Of a stretch of 64,000 bases of DNA, positions 9,913 to 19,016 are shown piece by piece. The stretch spans positions 112,753,825 to 112,817,824 of the forward strand of contig CM038053.1 of the NCBI GenBank assembly GCA_021397845.1, given 5' to 3'. Positions within the stretch are counted from its first letter, which is position 1; the number at the start of each line of letters is the position of its first letter. The notes under the pieces were generated by a model. It had not been told where the DNA came from. It saw only the letters and a program-made list of their open reading frames with translations, and ran no database searches. The translations under genes were made by a program, and so were the position numbers. The stretch comes from Areca catechu. Its lineage: Eukaryota; Streptophyta; Magnoliopsida; Arecales; Arecaceae.

Positions 9913-11310
9913 TGGTTACCTCTTCAAAGCAAATAGATTGTGCATTCCCAAGACCTCTCTTCGAGAATTCTTAGTTTGGTAAACCCATGCAAGAGGCCTA
10001 GCTGGTCACTTTGGTAGAGAAAAGACCATCTTAGCAGTAGAAGACCAGTTCTTTTGGCCAAGCCTGAAGATGGATGTGGCCAACATTGTTTCCCAATGCC
10101 AAACTTGTGCTGTTGCCAAATAGCAGAAGTAGAATACTGGCTTATACACCCCTCTGTCGGTGCCTAGTAGCCCTTGGCAAGACCTTAGCATGGACTTTGT
10201 GGTAGGATTGCCCCAGACCACAAGGAAGCACGATTCAACCTGTGTAGTGGTTGATATGTTCTCCAAAATGGCCCATTTCATACCCTGCTCTCAGACCCTA
10301 GATGCTTCCAAAGTTGCCAAGCTCTTCCTCGAGCATGTGGTTAAGTTACATGGCCTTCCCAAAACCATAGTGTTCGATATGGATGTCTGATTCACTAGTT
10401 ACTTCTGGAAAACCCTTTGGCACTTAGTAGGCACCAAGCTAAAGTTTTATACTGCTTACCACCTATAGACCGATGGCCAAACGGAGGTAGTCAACCATAG
10501 CCTAGGGAACCTCTTGAGATGCTTGATAAGTAAACATATTGGAAATTGGGATCTTCTCTTATCTCGAGCTGAGTTTGCCTACAATAGTTGAATGAATAGG
10601 ACCATCGAGAAAAGTCCTTTCGAGATTGTAAGTGGATACAAACCTAACCGACCTCTTAATCTGATTCCCCTACCCATCCATGCACGTGTTTGAGAGTCTG
10701 CCAAATCCTTTGCATAGCAAATTAGGGACATGCATAAGAAAATTAGCCAAAAAAATAATCTAAGTAATAATGCATATAAAGGAATGGCTGATTCCCGGAA
10801 ATGAGTCAAAGAGTTTGAAATTGGGAATTCTGTAATGATTAGGCTTTGGCCTGAACAGTTTCCATCAGGAACCGTTAAGAAACTTCATGCTCGTGGAGCT
10901 GGCCCCTTTAAAGTGATAAGGAGAGTTGGCCCTAATGCCTATATTCTTGAGCTATCCCTGAATTATGGCATTAGCTCGACTTTCAATATCTCGGACTTAG
11001 TCGAGTATACGGAACCAGCAAATATACCCAGCGAGCCATTTGGGCCCGACCTTTCATTTTAGAGTGAACTCGACCCAGAGTGTCCACCTCCAATTTTACC
11101 TTAGAGAGGAGAGTGGATCGAGCATGTCATGGATGACCAAGCTATCACCACCTGGGGCAAAGGTTATCAATGTTACTTGGTCCGATGGCAAGGCTGACCA
11201 GAGTTTGATGACTCATAGATTACCCAGGAGGACTTACAGCACCTCGACCTCGACCTTCTAGAAGAGTACCAAAGCCAAATCAACTCTTACTCGATAGGGT
11301 CGAGTTCCTC
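9913..11310 (+). pseudogene. chromovirus integrase and chromodomain (gypsy element 1)
   Basis: The zinc-binding domain is visible at about 9990-10130 ('H...GHFG', 'CQTCAVAK'). The integrase core follows: 'MDFVVGLP' at about 10192, 'FDMDV' at about 10374 where other copies have DRDV, and 'TDGQTEVVN' at about 10470. The C-terminal part is 10835-11060 ('GPFKVIRRVGPNAYILEL'). From about 11110 another frame encodes a chromodomain ('MDDQAITTWGKGYQCYLV', 'RWQG', 'QEDLQHLDLDLLEEY') with stops at two codons. A chromodomain after integrase places the element among the chromoviruses. Stops occur throughout, several where CAG, CGA or TGG is expected. Confidence 0.85.
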
Positions 11311-11325
11311 TCACCCCGGGAGAAC
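11311..11325 (+). other. purine-rich tract before the gypsy 1 LTR
   Basis: TCACCCCGGGAGAAC directly precedes TGGTGTGGG. The same arrangement (CACCCCGGGAGAAT, then TGGTG) precedes the LTRs at 61743 and, with changes, 20750, and in reverse complement follows the LTR ending at 43755. Confidence 0.7.
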
Positions 11326-11577
11326 TGGTGTGGGTACTAGAATCTGACAGAGGCTCCTCAACCCTCTGTGGATATCTAACTAGGGTTCCAATTTTTGGGT
11401 CATGTAATAAGGCTTCAAGCCTAATTATTATATTTTTTTAGTCATAAATTTAGTCTAAATTGCTTTAATTTTATCTTGTGCATTGACCAATTTGGTCAAG
11501 TTGTGTCTATGAGTCCTGTATTGAGTCCAGTCTGAATCTAGGCCAAAGCTGGAGTGGTCTTTGAGTCCAGCTCAGCA
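11326..11577 (+). repeat. gypsy 1 LTR, first part
   Basis: It starts TGGTGTGGGTACTAG after the purine tract and shares the 'CTCAACCCTCTGTGGAT' stretch with the other chromovirus LTRs. It breaks off at 11577 where the minus-strand array (11578-16425) begins. The rest of the LTR is taken to be 16426-17098. Confidence 0.75.
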
Positions 11578-12308
11578 TGATATGGGATAGAGATCGGGGA
11601 TGGATTGCTGGTGGGCGGGGATTAGGGTTTGCAGGGGTTCACATAGATACCCCTAGAAAAACAAAGTACATAGCAATAGGGCTCACATAGATGCCCTAGG
11701 GATCACACAGATACCTTGAAATGAAGGGGAAGGGATCACAGAGTTACCCTGGGCTCACACAGATGCCCAAACAGGGATCATACAGAAACCCAGGGAAGAA
11801 GGGGAAGGGATCACATAGATACCCTGGGCTCACACAGATGCCCAAATCAGGGATCACACAGATACCATGGGATCACACATATCCTTCACACAGAACATAG
11901 AAATTTTTTTTTTTATTCATCCATAGCATAAAAAATACCAGAGGGGGTGGGGAATTTATAGATTCACTCCAGGGTACATGACTTGAGGGCTAAAAGACCT
12001 TGACTTGTGAGCCAAGAAATCCTAGTGGACCTTGTCAATAGTGGGCCTTTGCCTTGGATTGGAGCTCTTCTCTTGTGGGCTTGGCAGCATGAAAGGGTTC
12101 AGGTGCAAGAAGGCCAACACTGGTTGGAGGGCCTGGTGAATCTCTTGGCTGCGAACTCTCCTCTTGTACAAGACCTGAATGAAAACTACATTGACTCGAC
12201 CGGAGACTCGACTAGACCGACCTAAGTGGACTCAACTGGACTCAATTGCCTCACTTTATTACAGGACTCAAATAAAATAAAATAGAATAAACTTTCTGGT
12301 CCCCATCA
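11578..12308 (-). repeat. LTR copy 1 of the NPL4-carrying element
   Basis: 731 bp, TG...CA. It contains many imperfect copies of a short unit with the core (A/G)GATCACACAGAT(A/G)CCC alternating with GGCTCACACAGATGCCC (11636-11890), and a poly-T/A patch near 11905. Tandem short repeats make the ends of the LTR very unlike its middle. Confidence 0.82.
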
Positions 12309-13623
12309 TTCTCTTGGAGTGGGGATAGAGTGAGGCTCAGCAGGGTTTGATGGAATCGAAACCAAGTAAATCAAAGCAAAGTGGCTAGTTTGAATTTTTT
12401 TCACCTTTTTTTCTCTTTTTTTGTGTCAAAATATTTTTTATTGGCTGCTCTGAGATACGCATGGCTTTGCTATCCATGCATCTATGATAGGTGTGTGGAT
12501 TTGAGATCTGTGTTGCTCTAAGGAGCGTGAAATAAAGAAATCGGCAAAGGGGAGGGGAAACTGCTTTCACGTTCGTGCGGTGCCCCTCTTCTCCTTTCTC
12601 CTTCCTCACAGACTGAACCAGGTAGAGGAGCGATGAAGGAGTTCGCCGGTGTCGAAGCTGGGTAGAGACCGTCCGGCAGGGCGGTAGTGAAGGCTGCTGT
12701 GGCCAACGACGATAGTGGGGAGGGTCCGGCAGGAGGTGGCATCGCGCGGATCTGTGGCATAGGAGGTCTCCATGGTCGGTGGCTCTGCAGAGCAGGGACT
12801 TCAGGTGTGCTTCACCGGTGGCAGTGGAGTTGGCGACGGTCGGTGACGGCATTCGGCGGGTGAGGCTCCAGCATGGGGAGATCTTGGCAGCCTGCAGCAT
12901 CTCCTGGATAGACATCGTGTACTCCCCCATTCCACCCTTCTAGTCAATGGCCTGCATGAATATGAAGCCATCGTGATGCAAGCCGAGGCCGGTAGAGATA
13001 GCCTCGTTGCAGGCCTCCTCGTCGGGGTCACAAAGGAGGGCAAGAGCCTCCTCGGTACCCTGCTGGGGGGGCTCATGGATGAAGTTGACGGTGACGTGGC
13101 CATAGAAGAAGCCGCCTTACTTGACGACGAAGGCATGGGCAGTGTCGTGGTCGAAGGAGGCAGCAGAGCAGGGGGGTTTCCTGACAGGAGACGCGGATCT
13201 GGTGGGTGATGTGGTCGTCCATGGTCATCTTGCAACCACAGGAGCCGGTAGGGGTGTGGGGGAAGGGGGAGGGGTGGAGGAACGAGAGGCGTCGGAGTAG
13301 GAGAGAAAGACAATGGAGCCATGGGAGAGGCCAAGGGATGAGAGTGGGGCAAAGGGATCAGAGAGGGGGATGGTAGAGGTGGTGGAGACGAGCTTCATAG
13401 GCGATGGCAGCATGGTGGTCAGCACAGAGGAGAGTCGGGAAGATGGAGATGGCTCGAATGTGGTGGGGTGCTCATTTATGGTGTGGGCAACGATAGTGGA
13501 GGCTGGATCTGTCATGGAGGTGATGGAAGCTTTGGATGAACAGGGATGCTGCGGAAGCTTTGAATGAATTAGTCTGGCTTGGAGAAAGAAGCATACCCTA
13601 ATCCTCCGTGCTTTGATACCATT
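12309..13623 (-). mobile_element. internal region, copy 1
   Basis: On the minus strand it starts after the LTR with AATGGTATCAAAGCAC (primer site, one change from the initiator-Met complement, in 13607-13623). It then holds a C-rich leader, the NPL4-like segment (12880-13360), an unidentified GC-rich tail and a poly-A-rich 3' part (12385-12450). It ends at a short purine run before the next LTR. It is much more GC-rich than its surroundings. Open stretches on the plus strand here are shadows of the NPL4-like sequence. Confidence 0.75.
12880..13360 (-). pseudogene. NPL4: captured NPL4 fragment, copy 1
   Basis: Across frames the minus strand encodes strings typical of plant NPL4, the CDC48/p97 ubiquitin-binding adaptor. 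'DPFAPLSSLGLSHGSIVFLS' is the end of its N-terminal ubiquitin-like domain (13360-13300). 'KMTMDDHITHQIRVSCQE' follows (from 13231). Then come 'AASFDHDTAHAF', 'VNFIHEPPQQGTEEALALL', 'GFIFMQAID' and 'GEYTMSIQEMLQAAKI' (to about 12880). It is broken by a frame change just before KMTM, another after SCQE, a TAA after 'FVVK' and a TAG after 'MQAID'. Compared with NPL4 as I know the family, short blocks after 'HAF' and before 'VNFI' are missing, and nothing of the C-terminal half is present. Confidence 0.78.
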
Positions 13624-14364
13624 TGATATGGGACAGAGATCGGGGATGGATCGCTGGTGAGCATAGAAGTCACCAGGGATTACGGTTTGCAAGGGTTCAC
13701 ATAGATTCCCCTAGTAAAATGAAGCACATAGCAATAGGGCTCACACAGATACCCTATGTGTCACACAGATATACAGAAATGAAGGGGAAGGGATCACATA
13801 GATATCCTGGGTTCACACAGATTCCCAAATCATGGATCACACAAAAATCCTAGGAAGAAGGGGAAGGGATCACACAGATACCCTGGGCTCACATAGATGC
13901 CCAAATCAAGGATCACACAGAAATCCTAGGATCACACAGATCCTTCACATCGAACTCAGAAAAAAAATTTATTCATCCATAGCATAAAAAATACAAGAGG
14001 GGGTGGGATATTTATAGATTCACCCCAGGGTACATGACTTGAGGGCTAAAAAACCCAGACTTGTGAGCCAAGAAACCCTGGTGGACCTGGTCAATAGTGG
14101 GCCTTTGCCTTGGACTGGAGCTCTTCTCTTGTGGGCTTGGCGGCATGAAAGGGTCCAGGTGCAAGAAGGCGAGCGCTGGTTGGGGGGCCTTGTGAATCTC
14201 CTGGCTGCGGACTCTCCTCTTGTACAAGACCTGAATGAAAACTACATTGAATCGACAGGAGACTCGACTTGACCCACCTAAGTGGACTCAACTTGACTCA
14301 ATTGTCTCACTTTATTACAGGTCTCAAAAAAAATAAAATAGAATAAACTTTCTGGTCCCTATCA
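13624..14364 (-). repeat. LTR copy 2 of the NPL4-carrying element
   Basis: 741 bp, shared by both units of the array. It starts TGATATGGGACAG and ends CCTATCA. It carries the same short GATCACACAGAT repeats (13735-13945). It is close to copies 1 and 3 by eye, with small length differences in the short repeats and homopolymers. Confidence 0.82.
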
Positions 14365-14952
14365 TTCCCTTGGAGTGGGGATAGAGCTTGGCTCAGCGGG
14401 GTTTGATGGAATCGAAACCAAGTAAATCAAAGCAAAGTGGCTAGTTTGAAATTTTTTTTCACCTTTTTTTTTCTCTTTTTTTTTGTCATAATTTTTTATT
14501 GGCTGCTCTGAGATCTGCATGGCTTTGCAATCCGTGCAGCAATGATAGGTGTGTGCATTTGAGATCTGTGCTGCTTTGAGGAGCGTGCAACAAAGAAATC
14601 GGCAAAGGGGAGGGCCAACAGCTTTCACGTTCGTGCGGTGCCCCTCTTCTCCTTTCTCCTTCCTCACGGACCGAACCAGGTAGAGGTGCGATGGAGGTGT
14701 TCGCTAGCATCGAAGCTGGGTAGAGACCATCCAGCAGGGTGGTAGAGAAGGCAGCCGCTACCGATGACGACAGTGGGGAGGGGTCCGGTGAGTGGTGGCG
14801 TCGTGCGGATCTGTGGCACATGAGGTCTCCACGGTCGGTGGCTGTGCAGAGCAGGGACTTCCAGTGTGCTTCACCGGTGGCAGTGGAGTTGGCGGTGGTC
14901 GGTGACTGTAGCGGGAGTGACGGTGTTCGGTGGGTGAGGCTCCAACATGGGG

Positions 14953-15433
14953 AGATCTTGGCAGCCTGCAGCATCTCCTGGACAGATAGGTGTACTCCCC
15001 CGTTCCACCCTTCTAGTCGATGGCCTGCATGAAGATGAAGCCAACGTGATGCAAGTCAAGGCTGGCGGTGATAGCCTCGATGCGGGCCTCCTCATTAGGG
15101 TTACGAAGGAGGGCAAGAGCCTCCTCGGTACCCTGCTTAGGTGGCTCATGGATGAAGTCGACGGTGACGCGACCATAGAGGAAGCCGCCTTGCTTGACGA
15201 CGAAGGCATGGGCAGTGTCACAGTCGAAGGAGGCAGCGGAGCAGGGGGTTTCCTGACAAGAGACGTGGATCTGGCAAGCGATGTGGTCGTCCATGGTCAT
15301 CTTGCGGCCACAGGAGTCGGTAGGGGTGTGGGGGGAGGGGGAGGGGTGGAGGAATGGGAGGCGTCGGAGTAGGAGTGGAAGATAACGGAGCCATGGGAGA
15401 GGCCAAGGGATGAGAGTGGGGACGATGGATCTG
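14953..15433 (-). pseudogene. NPL4: captured NPL4 fragment, copy 2
   Basis: The longest open piece is 15300-15013, 95 codons from 'MTMDDHIACQIHV' through 'AASFDCDTAHAF', 'GGFLYGRVTVDFIHEPP', 'KQGTEEALALL' and 'GFIFMQAID' to a TAG. Upstream in another frame lies 'DPSSPLSSLGLSHGS'. Downstream, after the TAG, lies 'GEYT' and then a 1-base frameshift. The TAG after 'MQAID' and the frame change before KMTM are the same as in copy 1, so these lesions predate the duplication. Copy 2 lacks copy 1's TAA after 'FVVK' and its frameshift after SCQE. The product could not act as an NPL4, since it lacks most of the protein. Confidence 0.8.
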
Positions 15434-15681
15434 AGAGGGGGGCGGTAAAGGTGGTGGAGACGGGCTTCACGGGCGATGGCAGCAGGGTGGTCAGCACAGA
15501 GAAGAGTCGTGAAGAAGGAGATGATTCGGATATGGTGGGGTGCTCATCTGTGGTGTGGGCAATGATGGTGGAGGCTGGATCTGTGATGGAGGTGACGGAA
15601 GCTTTGGATGAACAGGAAGGCAGTGAAAGCTTTGGATGAACTGGTCTGGCTTGGAGAAAGAAGCATACCCTAATCCTCTGT

Positions 15682-15695
15682 GCTCTGATACCATT
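15682..15695 (-). promoter_or_regulatory. primer binding site (initiator-Met tRNA type), copy 2
   Basis: The minus strand reads TGGTATCAGAGCAC two bases after the LTR end ATATCA. This fixes the orientation of the whole array as minus. Confidence 0.82.
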
Positions 15696-16425
15696 TGATA
15701 TAAGACAGAGATCGTGGATGGATCGCTGGCGAGCACAGAAGTCACCAGCGATTAGGGTTTGCAAGGGTTCACACAGATTCCCCTAGTAAAACAATGCACA
15801 CAGCAACAGGGCTCACATAGATGCCCTATGGATCACATAGATATACAGAAATGAACGAGAAGGGATCACATAGATATCCTGGGCTCACACAGATTCCCAA
15901 ATCATGGATCACACAAAAATCCTGGGAAGAAGGGGAAGGGATCACACAGATACCCTGGGCTCACACAGATACCCAAATCAGGGATCACACAGAAACCCTA
16001 GGATCACACAGATCCTTCACATAGAACTCAGAAAATTTTTTTTATTCATCCATAGAATAAAAAATACAAGAGGGGGTGGGGTATTTTTAGATTCACTCCA
16101 GGGTACATGACTTGAGGGCTAAGAAATCCTGACTTGTGGGCCAAGAAATCCTGGTAGACCTGGTCAACTGTGGGCCTTTGCCTTGGACTGGAGCTCTTCT
16201 CTTGTGGGCTTGGCGGCATGAAAGGGTCCAAGTGAGTGAAGGCCAGCGCTTGTAGGGGGGCCTGGTGAATACCCTAGCTGTGAACTATCCTCTTGTACAA
16301 GACCTGAATGAAAACTACATTGACTCGACTGGAATGGCCTAAGTGGACTCAACTAGACTCAATTGTCTCACATTATTACCGGACACAAATAAAATAAAAT
16401 AAAATGAACTTTCTGGTCCCCATCA
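15696..16425 (-). repeat. LTR copy 3 of the NPL4-carrying element
   Basis: 730 bp, beginning TGATATAAGACAG and ending CCCCATCA. It holds the same short repeats (15800-16010). It is followed by CATCT and then by sequence that reads as the remainder of the gypsy 1 LTR. Confidence 0.82.
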
Positions 16426-16612
16426 CATCTACTATTGGGCCAAGCCTTGAAGGATGACATTTTCAGCCCTGGGGATCCACTTCATCATCCCATGTGGTGC
16501 CACCTCACCTTGCCAAGTGGGCAACACAAGTCTGATTTCTATTGCGCCAAAGGAGACAACATCACTTGATCTTTTCCTCCCTTCCCTCCCCATATCAAGC
16601 CACTTTCTAAAA

Positions 16613-16800
16613 GAGTCATGGGAGACCAAGGAAAGGTTGAAGACATAGGCCTTGCCCCAAGCCCCATATCATGTTTTTCTCCCAAGATGGGTGGGCAACC
16701 ATGGAAAGAAGAAAGACACAAGCCTTGCTCCAAGCCCCATATCTTATTTCTCTCCAAAGAGGGGTGGGTGACCAAGGAAAGAAGGAAGACACAAGCCTTG
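16613..16800 (+). repeat. 73-bp tandem repeat in gypsy 1 LTR
   Basis: The unit starts CCTTGC(C/T)CCAAGCCCCATAT at 16650 and 16723, and a third start (CCTTGCATCATGCC) is at 16796. A partial unit precedes it from about 16613. Copies differ at roughly ten positions. Confidence 0.75.
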
Positions 16801-17001
16801 CATCATGCCTTCTTCCCAAAATGAGTGATCAGCTTTCGAAGTCCAAGGGTGCCAAGATCCTTCCTCCAAGTCCAAAATCAAGCCACGCCCAATCTGATGC
16901 AAAGCTTTGGTCGGCCAAGAAGAAGGGAGTGCAGATTTTGGTGTTTTTTTCAAGAGAAGACATGTATTTTTCTTTTGAATTTGAAAAGGGTCCTAAGGTG
17001 C

Positions 17002-17011
17002 CTATATAAAG
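17002..17011 (+). promoter_or_regulatory. TATA box of gypsy 1 LTR
   Basis: CTATATAAAG is a perfect plant TATA consensus, placed about 90 bases before the leader sequence. Confidence 0.65.
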
Positions 17012-17098
17012 GACCTTACCTCTCATTTGTATGGCTAATTTTGAATGAATGAAAAGAAAAGTTTGAGTGTTCATCTTCTAGTTTGCCTTCGTTCCTTA

Positions 17099-17236
17099 AT
17101 TAAAATTAATTAGACTTAATTTGTGCTAGTGGGCTAGGTGACACCAACAGGTCAGGTCCAAATTGGGTGGGCCAACTAGTGCATCCAATTCTCCAACTAT
17201 TACTGGAATCTGGTGTCTAAGGCTCGAGGTCAAGAG
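17099..17236 (+). other. leader fragment of a non-autonomous chromovirus
   Basis: AATTAATTAGACTTAATTTG(T/C)... up to GGTCAGGTCC matches the leader of the element at 58848-58910. It is cut at 17236 by the solo LTR and goes on at 18701. No ORF. Confidence 0.65.
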
Positions 17237-18695
17237 TGGTGGGGTCACCGGAGGCACCAGAATAAGACAGAGGCTTTTCAACCCTCTATGGATTGATCAT
17301 TAATTTATGAGTCCATCTGTAATATGGGCTTTGCCCATATGAGTCCATTTTAGTTGTTATTTGAGTCTTTTGAGTTGTTATTTCAGTTCTGTACTAGTCA
17401 ACTCATGTTGAGCTAGTTCAATCCAGTGTTAATCAGCTCATGTCAAGCTAATTTTATTTTTTTGAGTCCTATTCAACCATATTGAAGACTCAAGACCACA
17501 TCATACAAGTGAAGAACAAGTCCAACCAGATTGAAGACATGGAAGTATAGCCCAAGTCCAACCCAGCTTTAAGATTTGAAGACCCCACGAGGAAAAATTC
17601 AGAAAACCCTGATTCCATGCAGATACCCTCCAAATATCCAGATTCCCTTCCAGATGCCAAAATATATTCATATACCAAGGCATCCATGATTTTAGAGGTC
17701 CATCTGCATCCTAGACCAAAGAAATCAAGCCCAGGTGCCAAGCCCATGCCCCTAAGAAGCAAGATACCAGGGAATATTCCTGCTACCTGGCTACCAGGCC
17801 ACCCCAGCTTCCAGAGGCCCAAACCCATGCACCCGAGCCCCTTTGGGCCGGCCTCTTGCTGCTCCTAGAAGCCCAACATGCCCCCCTAGGCATCCTTGGA
17901 GTGTTGGCCAAGTCAAGAGAATTTTTAGGGATTTTTCTACCTAAAGTTTCCTTATTTTCTAGCTAGGGTTTGAGAGGGAAAAGGATTCTTATGTAAAGAC
18001 TTATGTGCCCTTACTTGGAGCCCAAGGTTAAGGGTCTATTTAAACGACCCTAGCCTCTTGTATGAAGGGAGAATTTTTGATATGAATTAAAACCTTGAGT
18101 TCTTCTATTGAGTTGTGTGATACCCTGCTATGTGCATAAAGGGGTTTGTGAGAGTTTTTTTTCCCAGTGCTGCAATAATCTTCCTGCTGCCAACAAGCCT
18201 CTCAGATCCCTGGACGCCCACTCCAAAAGAAGCCTTCTCTTGCTATTTTCCCTTTGTTTTCTTGTTCCTTTGTGAGTTTTCTAACCCCTGACAGGTCATT
18301 TACAGGTTCCCGAGTTCCTACGAATCCAACGACTCCGGCCAAGCCTCAATCGGATCACCGAGCAGAAAGCCAGGTATCCGCGGGTCTTTGGCTCGGTTTT
18401 CCAGGCTGCATCCATCGAGGAACGAGAGACCCCTTCACTACGATCTTCACAGACATTGTCAGGTACACCCCTCTACCTCCAGTAGTTTTATTGTAGGAGA
18501 ACTTGCCCTAACCGAGGCTTCTCAGCCCCGATGGTCCTTCTTTGCTACTTTTCTAGGTCCTAATCTGCATTCTGATCTTCAAAAATTCATACAAAATTTC
18601 CTACAAATAATTTTGATCTAAAATTCAGGAATTAATCACCTAACTCAACATGTAAAACATACAAAAAAAATTTCATGCATATTAGTTCCCCATCA
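17237..18695 (+). mobile_element. solo LTR of the 56834-type chromovirus family
   Basis: TGGTGGGGTCACCGGAGGC to GTTCCCCATCA, 1459 bp, is clearly the same family as the LTRs at 56834-58284 and 61743-63193 (1451 bp). AAGAG is duplicated at 17232-17236 and 18696-18700. There is no internal sequence, so recombination between two LTRs removed the body. TATA-like CTATTTAAAC lies at 18036-18045. U5 holds the 20-base block CGGATCACCGAGCAGAAAGC at about 18350. Confidence 0.92.
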
Positions 18696-18700
18696 AAGAG

Positions 18701-19016
18701 TCAAATGACCTAAGTGATGTTGTGGTTACTTAATTAGGACCCTATGAAAGCAGGGGGGCCTCCCGCACTTCCACCACCTACCTGGCCAGAGGAAGGATTA
18801 GTTGTTGAGTTGGGTGTAAATTGAGTTGACCCACTCAATTTTGGCTCTAGGTCTAGGAAACCCTAGCTTGTACTAACCCTTGCATGTCTGGCTGCATCAT
18901 TTCACCTTGATTGTTTGCATGTTTGCATGACAACCAAGTCAGGGGTACAGTATAGTCAGTCCAAACATAAACCTAGTTCAGCCATGGAGTACAATCTTTA
19001 ATTTCTCATAAAAGCC
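18701..19016 (+). other. leader of a non-autonomous chromovirus, continued
   Basis: Non-coding. 18775-18960 parallels 59000-59220 in order and wording (CCTACCTGGCCA..., then a tract ending before ATGAGTGAA/ATGTCTGAA). Confidence 0.6.

Larger units (their letters stand above)
14365..15695 (-). mobile_element. internal region, copy 2
   Basis: It has the same order as copy 1. The primer site on the minus strand is TGGTATCAGAGCAC (15682-15693), an exact initiator-Met match, so this copy preserves the better version. A leader ORF-like stretch, the NPL4 fragment and a GC-rich tail follow. Confidence 0.75.
11578..16425 (-). mobile_element. tandem array (LTR-internal-LTR-internal-LTR) of a small non-autonomous retrotransposon carrying NPL4 pieces
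   Basis: Three direct repeats of 730-741 bp (11578-12308, 13624-14364, 15696-16425) begin TGATAT and end ATCA on the plus strand. They are separated by two internal segments of 1315 and 1331 bp. Read on the minus strand, each repeat is an LTR (TGAT...ATATCA), followed at once by a primer site, with a short purine tract at the other end of the internal segment. A unit of LTR, internal, LTR is about 2.8 kb. No protease, RT or integrase is encoded, so the element needs help in trans. The flanks are CAGCA and CATCT, which match at only three of five positions, so a clean target duplication is not seen. Confidence 0.85.
16426..17098 (+). repeat. gypsy 1 LTR, second part
   Basis: No gene is seen. 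The TATA box CTATATAAAG at 17002-17011 is followed by TTTGTATGGC and a leader-like stretch, as in the other LTRs. A 73-bp unit (starts at 16650 and 16723, third start at 16796) is repeated about 2.5 times. The usual LTR end is absent: at about 17099 the sequence changes to leader sequence (AAAATTAATTAGACTTAATT) otherwise seen at 58848. U5 and the start of the internal region are thus deleted. Confidence 0.6.

Noticed and set aside
12973..15639. GC-rich open frames on the plus strand (about 60-140 codons, rich in Gly, Glu, Val)
   Set aside because: They are antisense shadows of the NPL4-like minus-strand sequence and of C-rich leader sequence. They have no recognisable domain and their positions repeat in both units.
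13623..16110. Plus-strand frames with repeated SHRYP/ITQIP words
   Set aside because: These are translations of the short GATCACACAGAT repeats of the LTRs, not protein-coding repeats.
16454..17074. Overlapping frames on both strands in the gypsy 1 LTR
   Set aside because: They arise from the 73-bp tandem repeats and have no similarity to known proteins that I recognise.
17490..17868. Open frames in the chromovirus LTRs (also 57143-57461 and 62052-62370)
   Set aside because: The same frames recur in each LTR copy because the LTRs are alike. They overlap on both strands, and no domain or start context supports a gene.
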